DNA of 64,000 nucleotides from assembly GCA_945907065.1 (NCBI GenBank), contig CAMDSC010000001.1:33190-97189 (forward strand), in the 5' to 3' direction. Below the pieces are notes generated by a model that was not told where the DNA came from, made no database searches, and worked only from the letters and a program-made list of their open reading frames with translations. Shown here one piece after another: positions 35,147 to 42,545 of the stretch (position 1 is its first letter; each line of letters opens with the position of its first letter). Position numbers and translations under genes: made by a program. This stretch comes from Chitinophaga pinensis. Its GTDB lineage: Bacteria; Bacteroidota; Bacteroidia; NS11-12g; UBA9320.

Positions 35147-36838
35147 TTAGTTCAATTGAAATTCAGCAAGGTTGAGAATATATGAAATGGCAAGCTTTAA
35201 TTGGTTGGTACAATAATTTTTATTGACAGTATCGTTGTTATTAGCTAAATAAGCATTCCATGCGTCTGTCCAATAATAGTCCTGAGTCTGATTATTTAAT
35301 AAAGCCGCTTTTAAAATTGGTTTTACAGCGGAATCAACAGTTCTTGGTACTAATAATTCTAGCATATTATCAATAAGTTTATTGGGGTCGGAGGCATTGG
35401 GGATTTTAGCAGTAAAAGCTAAAACATCTACTATTAGTTTAAATCCGCCACGGTTGTAACCGGAATAAACCATTACTGTTGCTAATCCCATTCTTTTAGG
35501 CAAAGTATCTGAGTTTATCCAAATTTCATAATATTGTGGGGCTTGATAATAGGCTGGCCAGCCTGCCACGTTTGGTGGATCACCTGTATCCTGTTGCATC
35601 ACCGCTCCTAAACTTTGTAAATATCCCCAGTGATTGTAAGAATTTATATAGTCAGTTTGCAGTGGAAATGCAACCTCAAACTGGCGACAAAAACCAATTA
35701 CAAAATCAATAGGGGATTTAATATGGCAAGCCATACTTAATGAATCATAGAAATGTTCGCTTTTTAATAATGCTGCTAAAACTGGCTTTATTTCATAATT
35801 ATTGTTTCTGAAAATAACGGCTAAGGGCTCTATAACATTGGTCTCTACTGTTGCATCAATATCATAATATACAAACCAGCGGTATAGTTTTCGGCATATA
35901 TATTTAGCCACCTCATTCTGCTGAAAAATCATGGTTAACATTTCATCCGTTTCATTGGCACCTGCAGTTCCTGTTTTGCCTGTTATAAGGGTATTATTAT
36001 AAAAAGAAGAAAATTGTTTGTTCGCAGTATCATGTTTATTGGAATCAAAATAGGGTTGAAGTTTTGTGTTATCTATTCTCCATCCAGTTAAAACCTTTGC
36101 TGCAGCTTTCACATCATCTTCTGTATATTTACTGTCTTTACCTTTACCCATTGTAAAAAGTTCCTGCAATTCGCGACCATAATTTTCATCTGGGGCACTT
36201 TTGGTATTTAGGTATCCATTGAGATAACGTAACATGCCTGGATCAACAGTCATTTCTTTTACAAATGTTTTGAAATTTCCTAAGGCATATTGACGGCATA
36301 ATACATTATTTTTATACATGTAATGTTCCACCTGAATAGTATCTCCTTCAGTGGCAAAGTGATTGTGCCAAAACAAAACCATTTTTTCAAGTATTGTACT
36401 TTCCTGATTTACCATCAAGCCTGTCCACCAGCCTTTTACCGAACGGCGGCGTTGAAAAGAAAAGTTAGGGCTAATTGTTGCATTTATCCAAGTTTGACCA
36501 GCCGGAACATCGGGGTCTATTGCGGTGCCATTATTATAAGCGTTTACCGGAGGAGGTGGTTGAGTGGCCGAAACATTTAACAATGCATCTACAGCATTGC
36601 TCATGCTCATAGCCTTAAATGAATTGAGTTCTGATTGTTTAACTCCAAATAAAGTTCGGCGCAATAAATGCAGAACCTGAACATTGCCCCAAGTTCCTAT
36701 GTATTGGTTTAATCCTGTAGTTGGTGTTTCACCTTGACCGCGACCTTTTCCTGTAGGAGAAGGAGCAAGGGCAGTGGATGATAATTGTTTGAAGAAATCC
36801 CGTCTTTCCATTGGAATAGTTTTTTTATTATCAGACAA
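35147..36838 (-). CDS. DUF1800 protein with Tat-like signal and repeat-like insertion
   Basis: 563 residues from 36838; ATG 36811 (MERRDFFKQLSSTALA) is an alternative that puts the RR-x-FFK motif at the extreme N-terminus. DUF1800 features include LLRRTLFGV, LFWHNHFATEG and the NYGRELQELFTMGKG motif. Between the signal and the domain stands APSPTGKGRGQGE (about 25-37), a composition typical of translated intergenic palindromes; the DNA at 36748-36765 is a near-perfect inverted repeat. The gene precedes the DUF1501 partner. Activity unknown. Confidence 0.88.
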   Translation of the reverse strand: MSDNKKTIPMERRDFFKQLSSTALAPSPTGKGRGQGETPTTGLNQYIGTWGNVQVLHLLRRTLFGVKQSELNSFKAMSMSNAVDALLNVSATQPPPPVNAYNNGTAIDPDVPAGQTWINATISPNFSFQRRRSVKGWWTGLMVNQESTILEKMVLFWHNHFATEGDTIQVEHYMYKNNVLCRQYALGNFKTFVKEMTVDPGMLRYLNGYLNTKSAPDENYGRELQELFTMGKGKDSKYTEDDVKAAAKVLTGWRIDNTKLQPYFDSNKHDTANKQFSSFYNNTLITGKTGTAGANETDEMLTMIFQQNEVAKYICRKLYRWFVYYDIDATVETNVIEPLAVIFRNNNYEIKPVLAALLKSEHFYDSLSMACHIKSPIDFVIGFCRQFEVAFPLQTDYINSYNHWGYLQSLGAVMQQDTGDPPNVAGWPAYYQAPQYYEIWINSDTLPKRMGLATVMVYSGYNRGGFKLIVDVLAFTAKIPNASDPNKLIDNMLELLVPRTVDSAVKPILKAALLNNQTQDYYWTDAWNAYLANNNDTVNKNYCTNQLKLAISYILNLAEFQLN

Positions 36839-36909
36839 ATCTAATAATAATTTTATTCCCTTTTGGTTGTAGAATTTATTTTTTTACAGAGTTCTGTTTA
36901 AAATTTTAT

Positions 36910-37497
36910 TTAATTCTCTTCAATAGCTTTGAAAGTAACATTCCTGGTTCCATCAATATATTGGGTAACAAAGGCATTGGTTATTCCTAGTTTTTTAATA
37001 ACAGTGTCAAATTGAATTGCTTCTTCCACTGTTATAAAATTTCCTATCAAATAGGCATTTCCTCCGGTGTAGTTTTCAGTTCGCAATCCTTTGGATACAT
37101 TAAATATACTTCGTAAATCAAGATTTTTGAAATTACCAATCTGAACGGAATATACAGTACCTTGTGAGGGCACTTTTCCACACTCAATATTTGATTTTTC
37201 AAATTCGGCAATGGTTTGTTCGGCTTCTGTCACAGCAGTTTTCAACGAATCTACTTTGCCCCATTCAGTTGTCAATTGAGCTTTTAAACTTTCAATTTCG
37301 GCTTCCTGCTCTGCAATTTTCTTCGCAGTATTGTCTTTATTGTCTTTATATATTTCAGGGTGTTTTTTGAGGTTTTTTATCTCTTTTCTTAGAGCTTTTT
37401 TTTCAGGTTTGGTTAATACAGTTTGGCTGAAAGCAGCGTTACTAAATAATAAAATGCTTGCAAAAACGAATGTAAATATTGGTAAATTATTTTTCAT
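36910..37497 (-). CDS. Secreted coiled-coil protein with SPOR-like C-terminal domain
   Basis: 195 residues. A signal peptide ends at AAFSQ (about residue 25). A charged helical region (about 32-105, with heptad-like KKIAEQEAEIESLKAQL) predicts a coiled coil. The C-terminal about 80 residues starting VYSVQIGNF resemble a SPOR-type fold. SPOR domains bind denuded peptidoglycan at division sites, but this short version is only similar. The gene stands alone, 72 bases before the DUF1800 gene on the same strand. Confidence 0.65.
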   Translation of the reverse strand: MKNNLPIFTFVFASILLFSNAAFSQTVLTKPEKKALRKEIKNLKKHPEIYKDNKDNTAKKIAEQEAEIESLKAQLTTEWGKVDSLKTAVTEAEQTIAEFEKSNIECGKVPSQGTVYSVQIGNFKNLDLRSIFNVSKGLRTENYTGGNAYLIGNFITVEEAIQFDTVIKKLGITNAFVTQYIDGTRNVTFKAIEEN

Positions 37498-37732
37498 GTT
37501 TCTTTAAAAAAGGAAGTTTCAAATCTCAGTATATTTTCAAGATACTTAGTGCTCTTTGTGAAAATGATTGTCACTTGGTGTAATTAATTTAATACACCAT
37601 TTTTATTTACTAATAAGTGTTTTTTTAAAAGCTTTAAAATTTTCAATAGTTACCCTGTAATTTAGAAGATTTCCAAATCTTTAAAATTCCAAATCTCCTC
37701 TTTTTTTTCGCTGTTAAGTTAAATTTCAACTC

Positions 37733-37740
37733 TATTTTTG
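37733..37740 (+). promoter_or_regulatory. -7 box of fumC
   Basis: TATTTTTG matches TAnnTTTG. Transcription would start near 37746, which leaves almost no leader for an ATG at 37748 and about 22 bases for the ATG at 37769, favouring the second start. No -33 box is evident. Confidence 0.45.
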
Positions 37741-37768
37741 TACCATTATGACCACAAACATAAAAGCA

Positions 37769-39172
37769 ATGAATTTTCGTATTGAAAAAGACACCATGGG
37801 TGAAGTAAATGTGCCTGCTGATAAATATTGGGGTGCACAAACGGAGCGTTCACGCAATAATTTTAAAATAGGACCCGAAGGCAGCATGCCCATAGAAATA
37901 ATAAGGGCTTTTGGAATATTAAAGAAATGTGCTGCCAAAGCCAATCAGCAATTGGGTAAGCTATCAAAAGAAAAATGCGATCTTATAGCAAAGGTGTGTG
38001 ATGAAATAATAGCCGGAAAATTGGACGACCAGTTTCCTTTAGTCATTTGGCAAACCGGTTCGGGCACTCAAAGCAATATGAATATGAATGAGGTGATAGC
38101 CAACCGGGCGCATGTACTGAGCGGTGGAAACCTTACTGATGAAAAGAAAATTTTGCATCCCAATGATGATGTAAATAAATCGCAATCCAGCAATGATACT
38201 TATCCCACGGCTATGAGCATAGCGGTTTATAAACAAGTAATTGATTATACCCTTCCCGGAATTCAAGCATTAAAAACAACTATAAAACATAAAGCCCGCG
38301 ATTTTAAAAATATTGTAAAAATTGGCCGTACCCACTTGATGGATGCCACTCCTTTAACCCTCGGTCAGGAATTTAGCGGTTATACTCAACAACTAAAAAT
38401 GAGTGTAAGAGCCATTAATAATGCATTACCGGTAGCTGCCGAATTGGCTTTGGGCGGAACGGCTGTAGGCACAGGATTAAATGCTCCTGAAGGTTATGAT
38501 AAATTGGTGGCTAAAATAATAGCCGAAGAAACCGAACTTCCTTTTGTAACTGCCCCAAATAAATTTGAAGCTTTGGCGGCTCATGATGCCATGGTAGAAA
38601 TACACGGTGCCTTGAAAAGGGCGGCAGTTAGTTGCATGAAAATAGCCAACGATATTCGTTTGTTAAGTTCGGGCCCACGGAGCGGTATTGGTGAAATTTT
38701 TATTCCTGAAAACGAACCGGGCAGCAGTATTATGCCGGGCAAAGTAAATCCTACACAGTGCGAAGCGTTAACAATGGTTTGTGCCCAAATTATGGGTAAC
38801 GATGTGGCGGTATCTATTGGCGGAAGCAATGGTCATTTTGAGTTGAACGTATTTAAACCAATGATTGCTTACAATGTGTTGCAATCGGCTCGCTTATTGG
38901 GTCAGGCTTGTTTGTCGTTTAACGATAATTGTGCTATAGGTATCGAACCTAATTATAAAGAAATACAAAACAAAGTGGAAAGCTCGTTGATGTTGGTAAC
39001 GGCTTTAAACACTCATATTGGCTACGACAATGCTGCTAAAATTGCCAAAAAGGCTCATAAAGAAAATTCATCATTGCGCGAAGCGGCTCTAAGTTTGGGA
39101 TTGCTGACCAACGAACAATTTGATGCTTGGGTAAAACCGGCAGATATGGTTGGAAAAATAGAGGTGGAGTAG
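37769..39172 (+). CDS. fumC: Class II fumarate hydratase
   Basis: 467 residues from the ATG at 37769 ([25 protein letters not shown]), equal to the usual FumC length; an ATG at 37748 would add seven residues. The fumarase/aspartase signature [16 protein letters not shown] and the catalytic-site [10 protein letters not shown] segment are visible. It interconverts fumarate and malate in the TCA cycle without an Fe-S cluster. A palindromic repeat and a bidirectional terminator follow. Confidence 0.96.
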   Translation: MNFRIEKDTMGEVNVPADKYWGAQTERSRNNFKIGPEGSMPIEIIRAFGILKKCAAKANQQLGKLSKEKCDLIAKVCDEIIAGKLDDQFPLVIWQTGSGTQSNMNMNEVIANRAHVLSGGNLTDEKKILHPNDDVNKSQSSNDTYPTAMSIAVYKQVIDYTLPGIQALKTTIKHKARDFKNIVKIGRTHLMDATPLTLGQEFSGYTQQLKMSVRAINNALPVAAELALGGTAVGTGLNAPEGYDKLVAKIIAEETELPFVTAPNKFEALAAHDAMVEIHGALKRAAVSCMKIANDIRLLSSGPRSGIGEIFIPENEPGSSIMPGKVNPTQCEALTMVCAQIMGNDVAVSIGGSNGHFELNVFKPMIAYNVLQSARLLGQACLSFNDNCAIGIEPNYKEIQNKVESSLMLVTALNTHIGYDNAAKIAKKAHKENSSLREAALSLGLLTNEQFDAWVKPADMVGKIEVE

Positions 39173-39212
39173 GTAATGGTTAATTGTTAGTGGTTAATTA
39201 TAATGAACGATT

Positions 39213-39275
39213 TGTCATGCTGACGAAGGAAGCATCTCTCTGATAGTTATAGATTCCTCGTGCCTCGGAATGACA
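39213..39275. repeat. 63-bp imperfect palindromic repeat
   Basis: The left end TGTCATGCTGACGAAGGAAG and the reverse complement of the right end, TGTCATTCCGAGGCACGAGG, pair over most of their length. The unit lies between fumC and its terminator. It has the form of the short dispersed palindromes common in Bacteroidetes intergenic DNA. Confidence 0.65.
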
Positions 39276-39290
39276 ATTTAACCCCAAATA

Positions 39291-39323
39291 AAAAAAGCTC
39301 AAACCATTGGTTTGAGCTTTTTT
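39291..39323. terminator. Bidirectional terminator between fumC and the lipoprotein gene
   Basis: AAAAAAGCTCAAACC and GGTTTGAGCTTTTTT form a perfect 15-bp stem with a three-base loop, flanked by A and T runs and placed between converging genes. Confidence 0.92.
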
Positions 39324-39341
39324 GTTTTTTTAAAGCTTTTT

Positions 39342-39698
39342 TTATTGTTTGGTATAAATTTTATAGTCTCCTTTACTTACTTTCATTTTCAATTCTGTAT
39401 CAGTACAATATTCTGCATACCATACAGAACTACCTAAGGTTGCATCAACTTTTTCAAGACTATCGGAATTATTTAGCCAAGCCCAAGTTCCAAAAACCAT
39501 TTGGCCATCAGAAGAACATATTTTTCCATCACTTCTAAAATAATGATCCAAAGGAACACCTGTGGTTGTTTTCCAATACTTATTTACCATCAAACTTTTG
39601 TTCAAAGTTTTAGGTGCCGGGTCTTCGGTAGTTTTGTCTTTACAGTTTACTAATGCTAAGGTTAAAGCCAGTAGGGTGATTGCTAATACTTTTTTCAT
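39342..39698 (-). CDS. Small lipoprotein, lipocalin-like
   Basis: 118 residues. A lipoprotein signal has its lipobox LVNC at C19. The remainder is beta-rich with YWKTTTG near the start and WLNNSDSLEKV in the middle, similar to small lipocalin-like Bacteroidetes lipoproteins, but I cannot assign it firmly. It converges on fumC with a shared terminator. An eight-C run lies about 50 bases upstream of its start. Confidence 0.65.
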   Translation of the reverse strand: MKKVLAITLLALTLALVNCKDKTTEDPAPKTLNKSLMVNKYWKTTTGVPLDHYFRSDGKICSSDGQMVFGTWAWLNNSDSLEKVDATLGSSVWYAEYCTDTELKMKVSKGDYKIYTKQ

Positions 39699-39969
39699 GT
39701 TTTTATATTTGGTGGCGAATCACGTTTAATTTAATCGATGATTTTTACCCCCCCCATACATGACATAAAAATGACACATAAGCGTCCAAGTTTTTAATTC
39801 ATCCAACGTTTTAAAATGGTGTAACAAATGCAACCTTAAGTTTCGTCTATCGTTTCACATTTTTACCGGTTTTTATAATTTCGTTGTATTTTTTTTACAT
39901 GAGTGGATAAAGTTTCAGCGTTAAGTATTAACCGTTATTAAATTTGAATAATTATAAACTATAAAATAT

Positions 39970-40755
39970 TTGCTCTTTATTAAACACACATACGGTTTTT
40001 TGGCAATGATTGCGATGCTGTTTCTATCGTTCAGCACACGGCCGGTTCATAGGCTGGGTGATGAAGATTTTAAACGCAATCAATTGTTAAACGTTCGTGT
40101 GCTAAAAGCCTACATGGAAGAAATTGACAGTATTGATAATTGGCTGTTGGATAAAAATATAGCCTTGAGCAATTATGAAATTCTTATCCGTGCTTTTAAA
40201 AAGGAAGATTTGGTGGAGTTGTGGATTAAAGGAAGTGATGTGGATACTTTTGCCTTGTTCAAAACCTATAAAATTTGCTCATCTTCGGGAGTTTTAGGCC
40301 CCAAGCGCAAGCAAGGCGACAAGCAAATACCGGAAGGTGTGTACTATATCAACGAATTTAATCCAGTGAGCAATTACCACCTTTCATTGGGAATAAATTA
40401 CCCCAATAAATCGGACAGCATATTGGGTGAAAAAGGTAATTTGGGAGGTGAAATTTATATTCACGGCGGCTGCGAATCCATAGGTTGCATGCCTGTAACC
40501 ACCCGTAGAATAAAGGAATTGTATGTTATTGCATTGCAAGCCCGTTATTTGGGTCAACAAAAAATTCCGGTAATGATATTTCCTTGTAAGCTTACAAAAA
40601 GTAATTTTAAATCAATAACCCAAAGTTATTCTGATCCTCAATTAGCCAGGTTTTGGGGAAGTATGAGGTCGCTTTATATGTATTTTGAAAGTTTTCATAA
40701 TATTCCTAGTATGAAAATAGACGATGATGGAAAGTATTATTTTTTCCCACGGTAG
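39970..40755 (+). CDS. L,D-transpeptidase family protein (YafK-like)
   Basis: 261 residues. An N-terminal hydrophobic signal (LAMIAMLFLSF) is followed by a YkuD-type catalytic domain whose motif IHGGCESIGCMPVT contains the active-site histidine and cysteine. Family members form 3-3 cross-links or act on Lpp-type and murein bonds in the periplasm. TTG 39970 keeps a basic residue ahead of the hydrophobic core; ATG 40006 is an alternative. Its TAG stop lies inside a hairpin (40753-40778). Confidence 0.82.
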   Translation: MLFIKHTYGFLAMIAMLFLSFSTRPVHRLGDEDFKRNQLLNVRVLKAYMEEIDSIDNWLLDKNIALSNYEILIRAFKKEDLVELWIKGSDVDTFALFKTYKICSSSGVLGPKRKQGDKQIPEGVYYINEFNPVSNYHLSLGINYPNKSDSILGEKGNLGGEIYIHGGCESIGCMPVTTRRIKELYVIALQARYLGQQKIPVMIFPCKLTKSNFKSITQSYSDPQLARFWGSMRSLYMYFESFHNIPSMKIDDDGKYYFFPR

Positions 40756-40778
40756 AGACGCCATGCTTCGCGTCTCTA
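40753..40778. repeat. Hairpin overlapping the L,D-transpeptidase stop codon
   Basis: TAGAGACGC and GCGTCTCTA form a perfect 9-bp stem around an eight-base loop; the first TAG is the gene's stop codon. The stem sequence is of the type found in short dispersed repeats. There is no T tract, so an intrinsic terminator is less likely. Confidence 0.65.
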
Positions 40779-40805
40779 ATCAATATTAATAGGTTGTTAA
40801 ATTAG

Positions 40806-41215
40806 TGGAGTCTCAAACTTCTTAAGCTAAATAATCACGGTATTAACATTTGCAAATTTTTGTTAAGAAAGTCTTCGATTAGAGGGCTTTGCCCTCTATA
40901 ACTCCCATTCACTTTTTTTATTCACTTGTTTATATTTATTTTTAATGGTGTTCATGAACCTACGGTGTCTAGATAAAAAAAGTGAAAAAAAATCAAGTCA
41001 GAAAAATGCTTCCACCCGCAAGTCCGGGTCGCGGCCCGTATTTCTGACATCCCAACGCACGGCTGCAAACTGACAAGGCTTTGTTCAATTGGAAAGTATC
41101 GGGTTAAGGTGCGTTGGGCTTGACAAAACGGCGGGGGTGCGCTGGTACAAGCAAGGGAGCATATTTCTGACTTGATTTTTTGTAACTTTTTTATCAAGAA
41201 AAAAGTTAATAAAAC
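40806..41215 (-). repeat. Dispersed intergenic repeat, copy B (about 410 bp, inverted relative to copy A)
   Basis: This fills most of the 508-base gap between the L,D-transpeptidase gene and ccmB. Reverse-complemented, it matches 4669-5113 in blocks: AATACCGTGATT, the AGAGGGC palindrome (40881-40897), and CTTAACCCGATACTTTCC. It lacks about 60 bases present near 5000-5070 in copy A and lacks copy A's outer left palindrome. It also carries an extra stretch near 40930-40975. A frame of 81 codons across it is incidental. Confidence 0.75.
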
Positions 41216-41263
41216 ATTTTTCTTAATTAGATAAGATTTTTTAGATTCTACTAAATAGTTAAA

Positions 41264-41926
41264 TTAATTTTTCCAAAGGTATTTATACAACATCACCGCC
41301 AAATAAATTAGCATCACATCCATAAAAGCCAAAGCCGCTATGTCATAATAAATAGCATTAGTTTCAATTCCATCCATCGCTTTTTTGGCAGATTTTACAG
41401 TAATCAATAATAAAGGAAGCATAAGAGGCAAACCAAGTACAGGAATTAACAAATGATTATTTCCGGCACCAGCTGCAATGGCTGAAACCATTGTAAATAC
41501 AGTGGAAAGACCAATAGTAAAAAATATAGCCACCAATAAATATTGCAAAGGAATTTGAATTTTAAAACCCAAAACTAGCGAATAGGCAGCACTAAAAACG
41601 ATAAGCAACAGCAGTGATACAATAGAGTTGAAAATAATCTTTGACAAAATAAGTGCCTCGGGTTTGCACACCGAATGGTAGTAAAGCATTTTTCCTTCTG
41701 ACTCTTGCAAAAATCCTTTGGCTATTGTGTTCATGGTATTAAACAAAACCATTAACCAAAATAAAGCGTTCCAAACCGGTAGCGAAATAGTGGTGATACT
41801 TAAATAAATTAAAAACACTGAAGTGAACATTTGAACCAACACCCCTTGAAGCGCATATTTCTGCCGCCACTCCAGAGTTATGTATAATTTTATAAGATTT
41901 TTAACAGATGTTGTAGTTTTATGCAA
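41264..41926 (-). CDS. ccmB: Haem exporter CcmB-like protein
   Basis: 220 residues with six predicted transmembrane helices. The NTIAKGFLQESEGKMLYYH region and the late GLPLMLPLLLI helix match CcmB. CcmB with CcmA forms an ABC transporter needed for cytochrome c maturation. No other ccm gene is adjacent: downstream lies the intergenic repeat. A TATTTTTG box on the minus strand (41975-41968) lies 41 bases before the start. Its haem-c client in this window could be the protein at 57222. Confidence 0.88.
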   Translation of the reverse strand: MHKTTTSVKNLIKLYITLEWRQKYALQGVLVQMFTSVFLIYLSITTISLPVWNALFWLMVLFNTMNTIAKGFLQESEGKMLYYHSVCKPEALILSKIIFNSIVSLLLLIVFSAAYSLVLGFKIQIPLQYLLVAIFFTIGLSTVFTMVSAIAAGAGNNHLLIPVLGLPLMLPLLLITVKSAKKAMDGIETNAIYYDIAALAFMDVMLIYLAVMLYKYLWKN

Positions 41927-41967
41927 AATGGAAAGGAATGTGGTTTTGATTTTTTAATTTCGCGGCA

Positions 41968-41975
41968 CAAAAATA
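41968..41975 (-). promoter_or_regulatory. -7 box of ccmB
   Basis: Minus-strand TATTTTTG fits TAnnTTTG and is 41 bases upstream of the ccmB ATG. No -33 box is evident. Confidence 0.4.
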
Positions 41976-41982
41976 TTCATAA

Positions 41983-42444
41983 ATGTTATACCATATTAGT
42001 AAATTACATCGTGATGAGCAGGAGTTAGTTAAAAAAGCCCCTTTGCTGGTAAGTATCCTTGTGGCTGGTGCCGATGGACAGGTGGATTCAGACGAAATAG
42101 AAAAGGCCGTGAAACTTATTCATACTAAATCATTTTCTGAATCTTCGGATATCAGGCATTTGTATAGAGAGATAGACCATGACGTGGAAGCAGGTTTAAA
42201 TGCATTATTAAAAGAATTGCCAACCGATGCTGAAGAACGTGAAAAAAGAATTTCAGAACAATTGGCCGGGTTAAATCCTATTTTAGCGAAATTGGACAAC
42301 CAAATTGCTACCGATTTTTATAACAGTCTTAGAAGTTTTGCTTTAAGAGTAGCTCAAACTTCAGGCGGAGTTTTTGGAATGTTGCAGTTGAACCATCATG
42401 AAAAAGAAGTTGTGAAACTGCCGATGATTAATGAACCAAAGTAA
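41983..42444 (+). CDS. TerB-like small cytoplasmic protein
   Basis: 153 residues, helical, no signal peptide. The SILVAGADGQVDSDEIEKAV segment with acidic residues is like the first part of a TerB-type domain. Family members bind metal ions at such acidic sites, but function is unknown. Divergent from ccmB; a 101-base gap with tandem repeats separates it from the biotin carboxylase gene. Confidence 0.6.
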   Translation: MLYHISKLHRDEQELVKKAPLLVSILVAGADGQVDSDEIEKAVKLIHTKSFSESSDIRHLYREIDHDVEAGLNALLKELPTDAEEREKRISEQLAGLNPILAKLDNQIATDFYNSLRSFALRVAQTSGGVFGMLQLNHHEKEVVKLPMINEPK

Positions 42445-42491
42445 TTAGGAATTAAAAATTAGGAATTAGGAATTGCGTTTTTTAAACCCCT

Positions 42492-42536
42492 AATAACTGA
42501 ATAACCAATAACTGAATAACCAATAACCCATTAACC
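42492..42536. repeat. Three 15-bp tandem repeats upstream of the biotin carboxylase gene
   Basis: AATAACTGAATAACC occurs twice exactly (42492-42506, 42507-42521), then once degenerate (AATAACCCATTAACC, 42522-42536), ending nine bases before the GTG start. An A/C-rich leader could also act as a translation enhancer in this genome. Confidence 0.7.
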
Positions 42537-42545
42537 AAACAAAAG

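Noticed and set aside
40952-41197. 81-codon minus-strand frame in the repeat region between the L,D-transpeptidase and ccmB
   Set aside because: It lies inside the dispersed repeat, has no signal peptide or family match I can see, and the corresponding region of the other copy is not an equivalent frame.
41983-42444. Tellurite-resistance function of the TerB-like gene
   Set aside because: Only a weak similarity to one part of TerB and no other ter gene nearby; the name is kept as descriptive only.
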